From contig NZ_CANBCC010000015.1 in the NCBI RefSeq assembly GCF_947366995.1, positions 1-62,333 of the forward strand: 62,333 nucleotides of DNA, in the 5' to 3' direction. The notes beneath the pieces were generated by a model. It saw only the letters and a list, made by a program, of their open reading frames with translations, did no database searches and was not told the origin of the DNA. Within the stretch, counting starts at the first letter, position 1. Every line of letters starts with the position of its first letter. The position numbers were made by a program, and so were the translations under genes. This DNA comes from an uncultured Aquabacterium sp. (lineage in GTDB: Bacteria > Pseudomonadota > Gammaproteobacteria > Burkholderiales > Burkholderiaceae_C). Shown here piece by piece: positions 36,202-45,466 of this stretch.

Positions 36202-36797
36202 ACAAATCTGTCGCCGGCGCCGTGCTGGCCCTTTCTGCCGCCTGGCTCGCGTGGCCCGCCCACGCCGCGCTCAAGGAGGGTGACATCGCCCCTGACTTCC
36301 GCCTTCAGGCGTCACAAGCGGGAAAGCCCTTTCACTACGCGCTCAAGGACGCGTTGCGCAAAGGACCGGTCGTCGTCTATTTCTATCCTTCGGCCTTCAC
36401 CAATGGCTGCAACGTGCAGGCTCACCTGTTTGCCCAGAACGTCGAGAAGTTCGCCGCGGCAGGTGCGTCGATCGTCGGCGTGTCGCTCGACAGCATCGCG
36501 CGCCTGAACGATTTCTCGGCCGATCCCCAGTTCTGTGCTGGAAAGATCCCGGTGGCGTCGGATGCGGACGGCAAGGTCGCCCGTGCGTTCGATCTGCCGG
36601 TCACCGAAGTGCCCGCCGGGCGCAAGGACACCCGCGGCATCGAGATCGACCATGCGCGCACCGAACGCACGACCTTCGTCGTCACGCCGGATGGCCGCGT
36701 GGCCGCCACGGTCGGTGGCGTGTCCCCGGACCAGAACGTGCGCAAGGCGCTGGAGATCGTCCAGCAACTGGCTGCCACCAAGGGGCGCAGGTCCTGA
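36198..36797 (+). CDS. periplasmic peroxiredoxin (AhpC/TSA)
   Basis: A 199-residue exported peroxiredoxin with signal peptide ending AWPAHA. The fold is seen in EGDIAPDFRLQ, VVVYFYPSAFTNGC (peroxidatic Cys in FTNGC), IVGVSLDSIARLNDF, a second Cys in FCAGKIPVASD, and RTTFVVTPDGRV. Export is unusual for this family, and placement among cytochromes suggests defence against H2O2 formed by the neighbouring system. ATGA overlap with the diheme cytochrome gene. Confidence 0.9.
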   Translation: MNKSVAGAVLALSAAWLAWPAHAALKEGDIAPDFRLQASQAGKPFHYALKDALRKGPVVVYFYPSAFTNGCNVQAHLFAQNVEKFAAAGASIVGVSLDSIARLNDFSADPQFCAGKIPVASDADGKVARAFDLPVTEVPAGRKDTRGIEIDHARTERTTFVVTPDGRVAATVGGVSPDQNVRKALEIVQQLAATKGRRS

Positions 36798-36839
36798 GCC
36801 TCCCTTTGATTCCATCTCCAACCCACCACAAGGAAGACC

Positions 36840-37328
36840 ATGAAGAACCGCAAGCGCTTTGTCGCCGTTCTGGGCGCCACGGCGTCCACCGTGCTGGCTG
36901 CCCTGCTCGCCACCCCGGCCGCACAAGCACAGCAGACCCCCAAACCCGAGCAGCTCATCAAGTGGCGTCAGTCTGCCTATCAGGTGATTGCCTGGAACAC
37001 CGGCCGCGTGAAGGCCAACGTGGACGGCACGTACAACAAGGACGACGTGATCAAGGCGGCCAACGCGATAGCCGCCCTGGCCAACTCCGGACTGGGCGCG
37101 CTCTATGCACCGGGCACGGAAACCGGCAAGGGGTGGAAGGAGACGGCCGCCAAGCCCGAGCTGTTCACGGACAAGAAGGCCGGCGAGGTGGCCGCATCGT
37201 TCAACAAGGAAGCCAATGAGCTGGCCCGTGTGGCGGCCGCAGGCGACGTGAGTCAGGTGAAGGCCCAACTGGCGAAGCTGCAAGGCACCTGCAAGGCCTG
37301 CCACGACGACTACCGCAAGAAGGACTGA
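36840..37328 (+). CDS. cytochrome c'
   Basis: A 162-residue exported four-helix cytochrome with signal peptide ending AQAQ and C-terminal heme motif CKACH at 151-155 followed by DDYRKKD, the classical cytochrome c' ending. Start region KPEQLIKWRQSAYQVIAWN matches the family. These proteins bind NO or act as carriers. It lies 42 bp after the peroxiredoxin gene and 5 bp before the DUF1554-like gene. Confidence 0.93.
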   Translation: MKNRKRFVAVLGATASTVLAALLATPAAQAQQTPKPEQLIKWRQSAYQVIAWNTGRVKANVDGTYNKDDVIKAANAIAALANSGLGALYAPGTETGKGWKETAAKPELFTDKKAGEVAASFNKEANELARVAAAGDVSQVKAQLAKLQGTCKACHDDYRKKD

Positions 37329-37333
37329 ACACC

Positions 37334-38065
37334 ATGAAGCACACCATTCAATCGATCGCCGCCGCGTCGCTCTTGGGCCTGCTCATGCTGACGAGCGCCG
37401 CCGTGCAATCCCAGACTGCCGCAGCGCCGGCCGCTGCCCCGCAGCCGGCCAACCGGGAGGTCGGGCCCTTCAGCTTCTTTGTCACCAGCGTCGGCTCCGG
37501 CAAGGGCGCGGATCTGGGCGGCCTCGCTGGCGCGGACGCCCACTGCCAGAAGCTTGCGGCCGCGGTCGGTGCCGGTAACCGCACCTGGCGGGCTTACCTG
37601 AGCACCCAGTCGTGGGACGGCAAGCCGGCCGTCCATGCGCGTGACCGCATCGGCACCGGCCCCTGGTTCAATGTGAAGGGCGCACTGATCGCCCGCGACG
37701 TGGCTCACCTGCACGGTGACAACCTGGAGGACGCGCGCATCGGCAACGCCATCAACTGGTCGACGGCACTGACGGAGCAGGGGCTGCCGGTGAAGCGGGC
37801 TGGCGACACGCCGAACGAGCACGACATCCTGACCGGCTCGCAGCCGGACGGGCGAGCCTTTGTCAACGACACCTCGGACCGCACCTGCAAGAACTACACG
37901 AGCAGTGCGGAGGACGGGGCTGTCCAGGTCGGGCACTTCGACCGCACCGGGGGCGTGCACACGGCGCTGTCCTGGAACTCAGCCCATGCGAGCCGCGGTT
38001 GCAGTCAGGCGAAGCTGGTGAGCACCGGCGGTGCCGGCTACTTCTACTGCTTCGCCGCCAAGTAA
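37334..38065 (+). CDS. exported DUF1554 (endostatin/lectin-like) protein
   Basis: A 243-residue exported protein with signal peptide (AAASLLGLLMLTSAAVQS). The single domain begins FSFFVTSVGSGKGADLGGLAGADAHC and continues WRAYLSTQ, INWSTALT, CKNYTSS and ends GGAGYFYCFAAK; spaced cysteines could form disulfides. This resembles DUF1554, a C-type-lectin/endostatin-like domain of unknown ligand. It carries no heme motif. Last gene before an 87-bp gap ahead of the RND genes. Confidence 0.8.
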   Translation: MKHTIQSIAAASLLGLLMLTSAAVQSQTAAAPAAAPQPANREVGPFSFFVTSVGSGKGADLGGLAGADAHCQKLAAAVGAGNRTWRAYLSTQSWDGKPAVHARDRIGTGPWFNVKGALIARDVAHLHGDNLEDARIGNAINWSTALTEQGLPVKRAGDTPNEHDILTGSQPDGRAFVNDTSDRTCKNYTSSAEDGAVQVGHFDRTGGVHTALSWNSAHASRGCSQAKLVSTGGAGYFYCFAAK

Positions 38066-38152
38066 GCACAGCGGGCGGGTGTCTGCGGACACCCGCCGCC
38101 TGACCACAAGCTCTCTTTCACTGCGTTATCGACGCTTACCTTCACCCGCCCA

Positions 38153-41100
38153 ATGTGGATCGTCCGACTCGCGCTGCGTCGCCCCTACACCTTCCTCGTG
38201 GGGGCATTGCTCATCCTGCTGGGCGCACCGCTGCTGTTGCGCAAGGCGCCCGTCGATGTCTTTCCCAAGATCGACGTGCCCGTCGTGGCCATTCTGATGA
38301 GCTACAACGGACTCAACGCGAAGGAGATGACCGACCGCATCATCACGCCGATCGAGCGCAATCTGGCCAACTCGGTCAGCGACATGGAGCACACCGAGTC
38401 GCAGACCATGGCCGGTCTCGGTGTCATCAAGGTGTTCTTCCAGCCGCAGGTCGACCAGGCCACAGCCATCGCGCAGGTGGTGTCCAGCACGCAGGCTGCC
38501 TTGCGCTCCCTCCCGGCGGGGGCCACGCCGCCGACCATCATCAAGTACAGCGCGACCGACCTGCCGATCCTGCAGCTCGGCATCAGCAGCCCCGTTCGCA
38601 GCGAACAGGAGCTCAACGAGCAGGCCTTCAACGTCCTGCGAACCAAGCTCATCACCGTGCCCGGCGTGGCCGTGACCGCACCGTATGGCGGGCGCTTCCG
38701 CCAGGTTTCGATCGACCTCAATGGGCCGGCCCTGTTGGCGCGCGGGCTGACGGCGGTGGACGTGGTCAACGCACTGAGCGTGCAGAACCTGACCCTGCCT
38801 TCCGGCTCGGCGCGGATCGGCAGCCAGGAGGTAGCCGTCCAGCTCAATGGATCGCCATCGAGCATGCAGGCGCTGGGCGATATCCCGATCACCACCGTCA
38901 ATGGCAACACGGTGTTCGTGCGCGACGTGGCCCAGGTCAAGGATGGCTTCCAGCCGCAGACGAACGTGGTGCGCCGCGATGGCGAGCGCGGCCTGCTCAT
39001 GACGGTGCTGAAGAACGGATCGGCCTCGACGCTGGACATCATTCGCCAGATTCGGGAGGAGTTGCCACGCTACCTGCAGAGCCTGCCCGAGGACATCACG
39101 GTGACACCGCTCGCTGACCAGTCGGTGTTCGTGGACGCGGCCATCCAGTCGGTGCTGCACGAGGCGCTCATCGCCGGCTGCCTCACGGCCGCCCTGCTGT
39201 TGCTCTTTCTCGGCAACTGGCGCAGCACCGCCATCATTGCGGTGTCCATCCCGCTGTCCATCCTCGTGTCGCTGATCGTGCTGCACCTGATTGGCGAAAC
39301 CATCAACATCATGACGCTCGGCGGCCTCGCGCTGGCGGTCGGCATCCTGGTGGATGACGCCACCGTGGAGATCGAGAACGTCGAGCGGCACCTGCACATG
39401 GGCAAGGCCCCGCAGGCGGCCATCCTCGATGGCGCGGCCGAGATTGCCGGGCCGGCGCTGGTGGCGACACTGTGCATCTGCATCGTTTTCGTGCCGATGC
39501 TCTTCCTGCCTGGCGTGGCGGGGCAACTGTTCAAACCGTTGGCGCTGGCGGTGGTGTTCGCCATGCTGGCTTCCTATGTGCTGTCGCGCACGCTGGTGCC
39601 CACCCTGGTGATGTACCTGATGCGCCACCGGGAGCGTGCCCGGCCGCCTGGCCGTCTTGGCACGGTCTTGCTGTCGGTTCACCATGGCTTTGAAGCCGCG
39701 TTCGAGCGGGCGCGGCGCGCCTATGCGGCTCAACTGGCGGGACTGCTGCACCACCGCCTTCGGTACGGTGCGGCCTTCCTCACCCTGGCCGTGGCCTCTT
39801 GCGGCCTGTTTGCCGTGCTCGGCCGCGACTTCTTTCCGGTCGTCGATGCGTCTCAGATCCGGTTGCACGTGCGGGCGCCGCTCGGCACGCGCATCGAAGA
39901 AATGCCGGCTTTCATCGACCAGGTCGAGGCCCACATCCGGCAGGTGATCCCCCGCGAGGAGCTGCAGGACTTGGTCGACATCGTCGGCGGGCCCTATTCA
40001 CCTTTCAACACGCTCTACAGCAACAACGGCACGTTCGACAGCAGCGACACCGAGATCCTCGTGAGCCTGAAGCCCGGGCTGCGCAAGACCGCCGGCTACA
40101 TCCGGGAGTTGCGGCGCACGCTGCCCCAGCGGTTCCCCGGCAACGAGTTCTACTTCCAGCCGGCCGACATGGTGAGCCAGACGCTCAACTTCGGGCTGAG
40201 CGCGCCCATCGATATCCAGATCCAGGGCAACAAGACCGAAGAGAACCTCGCCGTGGCCACCGCGCTGATCAACCGGATCCGCAAGGTGCCGGGCGCTGTC
40301 GATGTCACCTTGCATCAGCGCTTCAACCGGCGTGCGCTGGCACTCGAAATGGACCGTGCTGCCCTGGCCCAGACGGGCCTGGTGGCGAGAGATGTGGCGC
40401 AGAACGTCATGGTGTCCATGAGTTCGAGCTTTCAAACCGCGCCCACTTACTGGCTCAACCCAGTCAATGGCACCGTGTACAACGTGGCTGTGCAGGTGCC
40501 GCAACAGCAGGTGGACAGTCTGGGGGCCATGCTCAGTCTGCCGATCAACGGGTCGGGTGGAGGGGACGCGCGCGAGCCGCAATTGTTGGGCAGCGTGGTG
40601 CAGGTGAGGCCGACCAGCCTGCAAGGCAACGTCTCGCACTACAACATTGCCAACGTGCTCGACATCCATGTCAGCGTCGATGGCCGTGATCTGGGCAGCA
40701 CCTATGCCGAGATTGCCGCGCTGATCGATGAGGTGCGTGACCAGTTGCCGCGGGGGGCGGAGATCACGGTGCGGGGCCAGGTCGAGACCCTGAAGACCGC
40801 TTACAACGCGCTGGCTGCGGGCCTGATCGTGGCCGTGCTGCTGGTGTACCTGCTGCTGGTGGTGCACTTCCAGTCGTGGCTCGATCCAGCGGTCATCCTC
40901 AGTGGCCTGCCGGCGGCGCTGGCGGGCATCGCCTGGATGCTCTACCTGACGGGCACCCCCCTCTCGGTGCCCGCGCTGACCGGTGCGATCATGACCGTGG
41001 GCGTCGCCACGGCGAACAGCATCCTGGTGGTGTCCTTTGCGCGTGAGCGCCTGGCCGAAGGCGCCGATGCCATCACCGCGGCCCGCGAGGCCGGCGCCAC

Positions 41101-41350
41101 GCGCCTGCGTCCGGTGCTGATGACCGCGCTTGCCATGGTGATCGGCATGGTGCCGATGGCCCTGGGCCTGGGTGAGGGCGGCGAGCAGAACGCACCACTG
41201 GGGCGTTCCGTGATCGGTGGGCTTGCGGCCGCCACCTTGTCCACCCTCGCCTTTGTTCCGCTGGTGTTCGCCGGCGTCCATTCACGGCGACGGGCCCGTG
41301 CTTACCGTCGCAACCGCCTGGCTGTTGCGCAACCCTCCCCGCTGTCATGA
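38153..41350 (+). CDS. RND efflux permease (HAE/AcrB-like)
   Basis: A 1065-residue inner-membrane proton-driven transporter with the duplicated RND layout: 12 helices and two large periplasmic loops. Visible are the N-terminal LRRPYTFLVGALLILLGAPLL, the charged helix LALAVGILVDDATVEIENVE carrying the proton-relay Asp pair, and the C-terminal LTGAIMTVGVATANSILVVSF. Substrates cannot be told. Followed with an ATGA overlap by its adaptor; no outer-membrane factor gene is nearby. Location in the cytochrome run suggests a shared physiological purpose. Confidence 0.95.
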   Translation: MWIVRLALRRPYTFLVGALLILLGAPLLLRKAPVDVFPKIDVPVVAILMSYNGLNAKEMTDRIITPIERNLANSVSDMEHTESQTMAGLGVIKVFFQPQVDQATAIAQVVSSTQAALRSLPAGATPPTIIKYSATDLPILQLGISSPVRSEQELNEQAFNVLRTKLITVPGVAVTAPYGGRFRQVSIDLNGPALLARGLTAVDVVNALSVQNLTLPSGSARIGSQEVAVQLNGSPSSMQALGDIPITTVNGNTVFVRDVAQVKDGFQPQTNVVRRDGERGLLMTVLKNGSASTLDIIRQIREELPRYLQSLPEDITVTPLADQSVFVDAAIQSVLHEALIAGCLTAALLLLFLGNWRSTAIIAVSIPLSILVSLIVLHLIGETINIMTLGGLALAVGILVDDATVEIENVERHLHMGKAPQAAILDGAAEIAGPALVATLCICIVFVPMLFLPGVAGQLFKPLALAVVFAMLASYVLSRTLVPTLVMYLMRHRERARPPGRLGTVLLSVHHGFEAAFERARRAYAAQLAGLLHHRLRYGAAFLTLAVASCGLFAVLGRDFFPVVDASQIRLHVRAPLGTRIEEMPAFIDQVEAHIRQVIPREELQDLVDIVGGPYSPFNTLYSNNGTFDSSDTEILVSLKPGLRKTAGYIRELRRTLPQRFPGNEFYFQPADMVSQTLNFGLSAPIDIQIQGNKTEENLAVATALINRIRKVPGAVDVTLHQRFNRRALALEMDRAALAQTGLVARDVAQNVMVSMSSSFQTAPTYWLNPVNGTVYNVAVQVPQQQVDSLGAMLSLPINGSGGGDAREPQLLGSVVQVRPTSLQGNVSHYNIANVLDIHVSVDGRDLGSTYAEIAALIDEVRDQLPRGAEITVRGQVETLKTAYNALAAGLIVAVLLVYLLLVVHFQSWLDPAVILSGLPAALAGIAWMLYLTGTPLSVPALTGAIMTVGVATANSILVVSFARERLAEGADAITAAREAGATRLRPVLMTALAMVIGMVPMALGLGEGGEQNAPLGRSVIGGLAAATLSTLAFVPLVFAGVHSRRRARAYRRNRLAVAQPSPLS

Positions 41351-42594
41351 ACGCACAACTGAATCCTGAGGGCCTTCCTGTCGATGGGCCCGAGCCCGTC
41401 CCAGCCGATGAGGAAAGCCAGGTGCCCCGAACCCGCGTGGCGTCGTGGGGCTGGGCGATGCTGGCTGTGTTGATCCTGGCCGGTGGCGCACGCACCTGGG
41501 TGAATGCCGAGCAGGCGAGTGCGGTCCGGGCGGGCACCGAGGCCGCAGCCGTGCGTTCCGTACTGTTCGTCCGGCCCGAGGTGACGCGCGGCCAACGCAC
41601 GCTGACCCTGCCTGCAACGCTGAGAGGGCGGCAGGAGGCAGCGATCCACGCGCGCACCAATGGGTATGTGAAGGCGTGGAAGAAGGACATCGGCGACCGC
41701 GTGAAGCAGGGCGAGGTGCTGGCCCTGATCGACACGCCGGAGGTCGACCAGGACCTGGCCCAGACCCGGGCAACCCTGCAGCAGATTCAGGCGCGCCTCG
41801 AGCTGACCAAGACGTCGCTGGCGCGATGGGAGAGCCTTCGGGGCAGCAATGCCGTGTCGCAGCAGGAACTCGACGAACGCCGGTCCGCCTTTCAGGCTGC
41901 TCAGGCCGATCTGGCCGCGGCCCGTGCCAGTGTCCAGCGGTTGGAGGCCCTGCAGCAATTCGCTCGCATCGTCGCGCCGTTCGATGGCGTGGTGGTGCGC
42001 CGCCATGTCGAGGTCGGGGCGTTGGTGGCGGCAGGCAGTGCGACCGCGAACCGCGAGCTCTACTACCTGGCACAGGACGACGTGCTGCGGCTCACCGTGG
42101 CGGTGCCACAGAGCCACCTCGATGGCGTGAAGGTGGGGCAGGCCGTGTCGCTCCGCCTGCTCGAGCGGCCCCAGCTGAAGCTGGCAGGCGTGGTGCGCCG
42201 GGTGGCAGGGGGGATCGACGCGGCCACGCGCTCGGCCCAGGTGGAGATCGAAGTCCCGAATGTCGACGGCAAGCTCAAGCCGGGCGGGTACGTCGAGGTC
42301 GGTCTCGAGCTGGCCGGGGCCGGCCCGACGCTGTTTGTGCCGCCCACTGCGGTGCAGTTCCGTCAGGATGGACCCCGTGTTGTGGTGCTGAACGAGGATC
42401 AGTCATTGAGCCTGAGGCCCGTGAAGTTGGGTCGCGATCTGGGGCGCTCTGTCGAGGTCATCGAGGGGTTGTCGGCAGTCGAGGCGGTGGTACTGAACCC
42501 ACCCGATACCGTCCAGGTGGGCGAGCGCGTGCACGCCAGTGAGGCACCCAGGGAAACGCCGAAGGACGGGCCGAAGTACGCTCGCAAGGGCTGA
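41347..42594 (+). CDS. RND periplasmic adaptor (membrane fusion protein)
   Basis: A 415-residue adaptor. An N-terminal membrane helix (SWGWAMLAVLILAGGARTW) is followed by a lipoyl-like domain (RQEAAIHARTNGYVKAWKKDIGDRVKQGEVLALIDTPEVD, in parts), an alpha-helical hairpin (ATLQQIQARLELTKTSLARW), beta-barrel and membrane-proximal domains. Bridges the RND permease to an outer-membrane channel encoded elsewhere. The permease-before-adaptor order is the reverse of most mex/acr operons. Confidence 0.94.
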   Translation: MNAQLNPEGLPVDGPEPVPADEESQVPRTRVASWGWAMLAVLILAGGARTWVNAEQASAVRAGTEAAAVRSVLFVRPEVTRGQRTLTLPATLRGRQEAAIHARTNGYVKAWKKDIGDRVKQGEVLALIDTPEVDQDLAQTRATLQQIQARLELTKTSLARWESLRGSNAVSQQELDERRSAFQAAQADLAAARASVQRLEALQQFARIVAPFDGVVVRRHVEVGALVAAGSATANRELYYLAQDDVLRLTVAVPQSHLDGVKVGQAVSLRLLERPQLKLAGVVRRVAGGIDAATRSAQVEIEVPNVDGKLKPGGYVEVGLELAGAGPTLFVPPTAVQFRQDGPRVVVLNEDQSLSLRPVKLGRDLGRSVEVIEGLSAVEAVVLNPPDTVQVGERVHASEAPRETPKDGPKYARKG

Positions 42595-42606
42595 GGCCCT
42601 TTCCGT

Positions 42607-42616
42607 CATAAGCAAG
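42607..42616. promoter_or_regulatory. CATAAGCAAG sulfur-regulon motif upstream of ccmA
   Basis: The reverse complement, CTTGCTTATG, matches the motif ahead of the solitary sulfate-binding gene over 10 bases and the arm at 31000 over nine. It lies 51-60 bp before the ccmA ATG and is followed by TATAGA at a plausible -10 distance. Suggests that ccm shares regulation with the sulfur loci. Confidence 0.4.
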
Positions 42617-42666
42617 TGCTTTTTCCTTCCTTGGTCGACGGCGATGGCGTCTATAGAGTGCTTCCC

Positions 42667-43314
42667 ATGTTGTCGCCCCCGGATTCCACTGCCCACGATG
42701 CGGCCTGGCTCAGCGCCACCGGCCTGGGGGCCGGCCCCGCCGGCCGGCTGCTCTTTGCTGGTTTGAACCTGCATCTGGCAGCCGGCGAGGCGCTGTTCAT
42801 CGCGGGGCCCAATGGCGCCGGCAAAACGACGCTGCTGCGCATCCTGGCCGGGTTGGCCGAGCCGGCGCAGGGCCGGGTGGCTCGACCCGCTCATGCCGTG
42901 AGCTTCATCGGCCACGGGCCTGCGCTGAAGGACGATCTGAGTGCGGCGGAGAATTTGAAAGTGGCGGCCCACGTGGCGGGCCTGAGCGCGTCGGACGACA
43001 GCGTGCGCCGTGCGCTGACGCGCTTCGGGCTGGCAACGCGCACCCATCTGCCTGCGCGGACCCTCTCGCAAGGCCAACGCCGGCGTGCGGTGCTGGCGCG
43101 GCTGGCCCTCACGTCGGCCCCGGGCGTGCTGTTGCTCGACGAGCCCTTCAATGCGCTGGACGAGGCTTCGGGCGAGGTGCTGGCCGAGGTGCTGGCCGAA
43201 CGTCTGGCTCAGGGCGCGGTGCTGGCTTACACCACACACCAGCCGCGCAGGCTGGCGGCCCGTCGCCACCACACGATCCGGCTCGGGGTGCCGGCGATGC
43301 GGGGGACGGTCTGA
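42667..43314 (+). CDS. ccmA: heme exporter ATPase CcmA
   Basis: A 215-residue ABC ATPase of system I cytochrome c maturation. Walker A is GPNGAGKTT, signature LSQGQRRRAVLARL, Walker [13 protein letters not shown]. With CcmB, CcmC and CcmD it releases holo-CcmE carrying heme. An ATG start at MLSPPDST was preferred over a GTG 51 bp upstream that lies in the promoter region. Stop overlaps ccmB (TGATG). Opens a nine-gene ccm operon. Confidence 0.97.
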   Translation: MLSPPDSTAHDAAWLSATGLGAGPAGRLLFAGLNLHLAAGEALFIAGPNGAGKTTLLRILAGLAEPAQGRVARPAHAVSFIGHGPALKDDLSAAENLKVAAHVAGLSASDDSVRRALTRFGLATRTHLPARTLSQGQRRRAVLARLALTSAPGVLLLDEPFNALDEASGEVLAEVLAERLAQGAVLAYTTHQPRRLAARRHHTIRLGVPAMRGTV

Positions 43315-43982
43315 TGGGGCGGGTCTTTCTGACCGTGCTCCACCGGGATCTGCTGCTCGCCTTCCGACGCCAATCCGATGTGTGGACCACGTTGAGCTTC
43401 TTTCTGGTGGTGGCCTGTCTTTTTCCGCTTGCGGTCAGTCCCGAGCGCGACACGCTGCGCGGCATGGCCCCGGGCATCCTGTGGGTGGCCGCGCTCCTCT
43501 CGTCCACGCTGTCGCTGGGGCGCCTGTTTGCGCTCGACCATGCTGACGGCACGCTCGAGCAGTTGCTGCTGTCCCCTGAGCCGCTGAGCCTGATCGTGCT
43601 GGCCAAGGTCGCGGCGCACTGGCTCGTCAGCGGCCTGCCGCTGGTGTTGTTGTCGCCTCTGCTCGCATTGCAGTACGACCTGCCGCCGCCGGCCATCGCG
43701 GTGCTGACCGGCAGCCTCGCACTCGGCACCCCCGTCCTGAGCCTGGTGGGCGCCATCGGGGCGGCGCTCACGCTGGGTCTGCAGGGCGGCGGTGTGCTGG
43801 TCAACCTGCTGGTGTTGCCGCTGCTCGTGCCGGTGCTGATCTTCGGGGCCGGTTCCGTGGTGGCCCATGGCAGTGGCCAGGGCCTGGCTGCCCATTTCTA
43901 TCTTCTGGCCGCCTTGCTGGCCTTCACGCTGGTTGTCGCCCCCTGGGCGGCGGCGCACAGCCTGAAGGTGTCGGTGGGATGA
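43314..43982 (+). CDS. ccmB: heme exporter membrane protein CcmB
   Basis: A 222-residue inner-membrane protein with about six helices (VWTTLSFFLVVACLFPLAV, LVNLLVLPLLVPVLIFGAG). The FALDHADGTLEQLLLSPEP stretch is the conserved cytoplasmic motif. Permease subunit of the CcmAB complex. One-base overlap with ccmA; 30 bp to ccmC. Confidence 0.97.
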   Translation: MGRVFLTVLHRDLLLAFRRQSDVWTTLSFFLVVACLFPLAVSPERDTLRGMAPGILWVAALLSSTLSLGRLFALDHADGTLEQLLLSPEPLSLIVLAKVAAHWLVSGLPLVLLSPLLALQYDLPPPAIAVLTGSLALGTPVLSLVGAIGAALTLGLQGGGVLVNLLVLPLLVPVLIFGAGSVVAHGSGQGLAAHFYLLAALLAFTLVVAPWAAAHSLKVSVG

Positions 43983-44012
43983 GGCGGACACCGTGATCGA
44001 CAAGGAACTGCA

Positions 44013-44819
44013 ATGAGTACGACCACCACCTGGTTGCGGCATCGGCAACCCGACGGGGGCGCGGCAGCCCGAGGCTTCTGGCGCTTTGCATCGCCCCCGG
44101 CTGCCTTTCGCCTGGCCGGACAGCTTCGTCCGTGGGCGCTCGCGCTGGCTGCTGTCACCGCGGTCATCGGCCTGTATGTCGGGCTGCTGGTGGCGCCCAC
44201 CGACCACCAGCAGGGCGAGGCGTATCGCATCATCTTCGTGCACGTGCCGGCGGCCTGGCTGTCGATGGTGCTGTACGCGGCCATGGCATTCTGGGCCGGG
44301 CTTGGATGGGTGTTCCAGACCCGGGTGTCGTCGCTGATGGCGCGGGCGATTGCCCCGACCGGCGCACTGTTCACCTTTCTGGCCTTGTGGACCGGGGCCT
44401 TGTGGGGCAAGCCCACCTGGGGTACGTGGTGGGTCTGGGATGCCCGCCTGACCTCCGAACTCATTCTGCTGTTCCTTTACCTCGGCGTGATGGCGCTGCA
44501 GTCGGCCATCGACGATCCGCGCCGGGGCGACCGGGCGGGGGCCCTGCTGACCCTGGTCGGCGTGGTCAATGTCCCGGTGATCTATTTCTCCGTGCAGTGG
44601 TGGAACACCTTGCACCAGGGCGCTTCGGTGAGCCTCGGATCGGCGCCCACGATGGCCGCCCCCATGCTCGCGGGCATGCTGCTGTGCACCGTGGCGCTGT
44701 GGGCCTGGGCCGCGGCGGTGGTGTTGCATCGTCTTCGCATGCTCATCCTGCAGCGCGAGGCCGATGCTGCCTGGGTTCGGTCGCTGCTGGCGTCCCACCG
44801 GACCGGAGTGGTGCGATGA
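44013..44819 (+). CDS. ccmC: heme handling protein CcmC
   Basis: A 268-residue six-helix inner-membrane protein of the heme-handling protein family. The tryptophan-rich WWD motif reads [14 protein letters not shown], with flanking conserved His in FVHVPAAW and in the [11 protein letters not shown] loop. It loads heme on CcmE. An N-terminal extension of about 35 residues is longer than in E. coli. Overlaps ccmD (ATGA). Confidence 0.97.
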   Translation: MSTTTTWLRHRQPDGGAAARGFWRFASPPAAFRLAGQLRPWALALAAVTAVIGLYVGLLVAPTDHQQGEAYRIIFVHVPAAWLSMVLYAAMAFWAGLGWVFQTRVSSLMARAIAPTGALFTFLALWTGALWGKPTWGTWWVWDARLTSELILLFLYLGVMALQSAIDDPRRGDRAGALLTLVGVVNVPVIYFSVQWWNTLHQGASVSLGSAPTMAAPMLAGMLLCTVALWAWAAAVVLHRLRMLILQREADAAWVRSLLASHRTGVVR

Positions 44820-45019
44820 ACTGGACGAGCTGGCACGCCTTCGTCGACATGGGCGGCTACGGGCTGTATGTGTGGGGATCGTTCGGCGTGGTGGCGCTGG
44901 CCCTGGGCATCGAGGCCGCGCTGTTGCGCCACGCCGATCGCGGCTTGCGCAATGCCCTACGGGCGAGCTGGGTGGACGAGGCCGCCGAGGTTCCGGCGCA
45001 CGAGGAGGTCGTGCCATGA
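44816..45019 (+). CDS. ccmD: heme exporter small protein CcmD
   Basis: A 67-residue single-helix inner-membrane protein ([32 protein letters not shown] in parts) with a charged C-terminal tail. The MGGYGLYVW stretch is diagnostic for CcmD. It stabilises the CcmC-CcmE interaction and helps release holo-CcmE. Coupled to both neighbours by ATGA overlaps. Confidence 0.95.
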   Translation: MNWTSWHAFVDMGGYGLYVWGSFGVVALALGIEAALLRHADRGLRNALRASWVDEAAEVPAHEEVVP

Positions 45020-45462
45020 AGCCGAGGCACCAACGCCTTGCCCTGGCGCTCGTCGGCGTGGCCGTGCTCGGGCTGGCTGTCTTCTTTGTGCTGCGGGCGT
45101 TTCAGCAGAACCTGGTGTTCTTCTTCACACCTTCGCAGATCAGCCGGGGTGAGGCGCCCCAGGGCCGCAGCTTCCGCATCGGCGGCATGGTGGAGGCTGG
45201 CAGCCATCGCCGGGCGGCCGATGGCCTGGGCCATCGCTTTGTGGTGACCGACACGGTGCAGCGGGTGGAAGTGCAATACGCCGGGCTGTTGCCCGATCTC
45301 TTCAAGGAGGGCAAGGGCGTGGTCGCGCAGGGCCGCTTGCAGCCCGATGGCCGGTTTGCGGCGGACGAGGTGCTGGCCAAGCACGACGAGAACTACATGC
45401 CGCCCGAAGCGGCCAGGGCGCTTGAGCAGGCCCGGGCGCCGCTGAGGGCACAGGAAAGGTGA
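45016..45462 (+). CDS. ccmE: periplasmic heme chaperone CcmE
   Basis: A 148-residue membrane-anchored heme chaperone. An N-terminal anchor ([19 protein letters not shown]) precedes the OB-like beta-barrel ([31 protein letters not shown]). The covalent heme-binding His123 lies in [12 protein letters not shown]. Starts inside the ccmD stop. Delivers heme to CcmF. Confidence 0.97.
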   Translation: MKPRHQRLALALVGVAVLGLAVFFVLRAFQQNLVFFFTPSQISRGEAPQGRSFRIGGMVEAGSHRRAADGLGHRFVVTDTVQRVEVQYAGLLPDLFKEGKGVVAQGRLQPDGRFAADEVLAKHDENYMPPEAARALEQARAPLRAQER

Positions 45463-45466
45463 GCCG

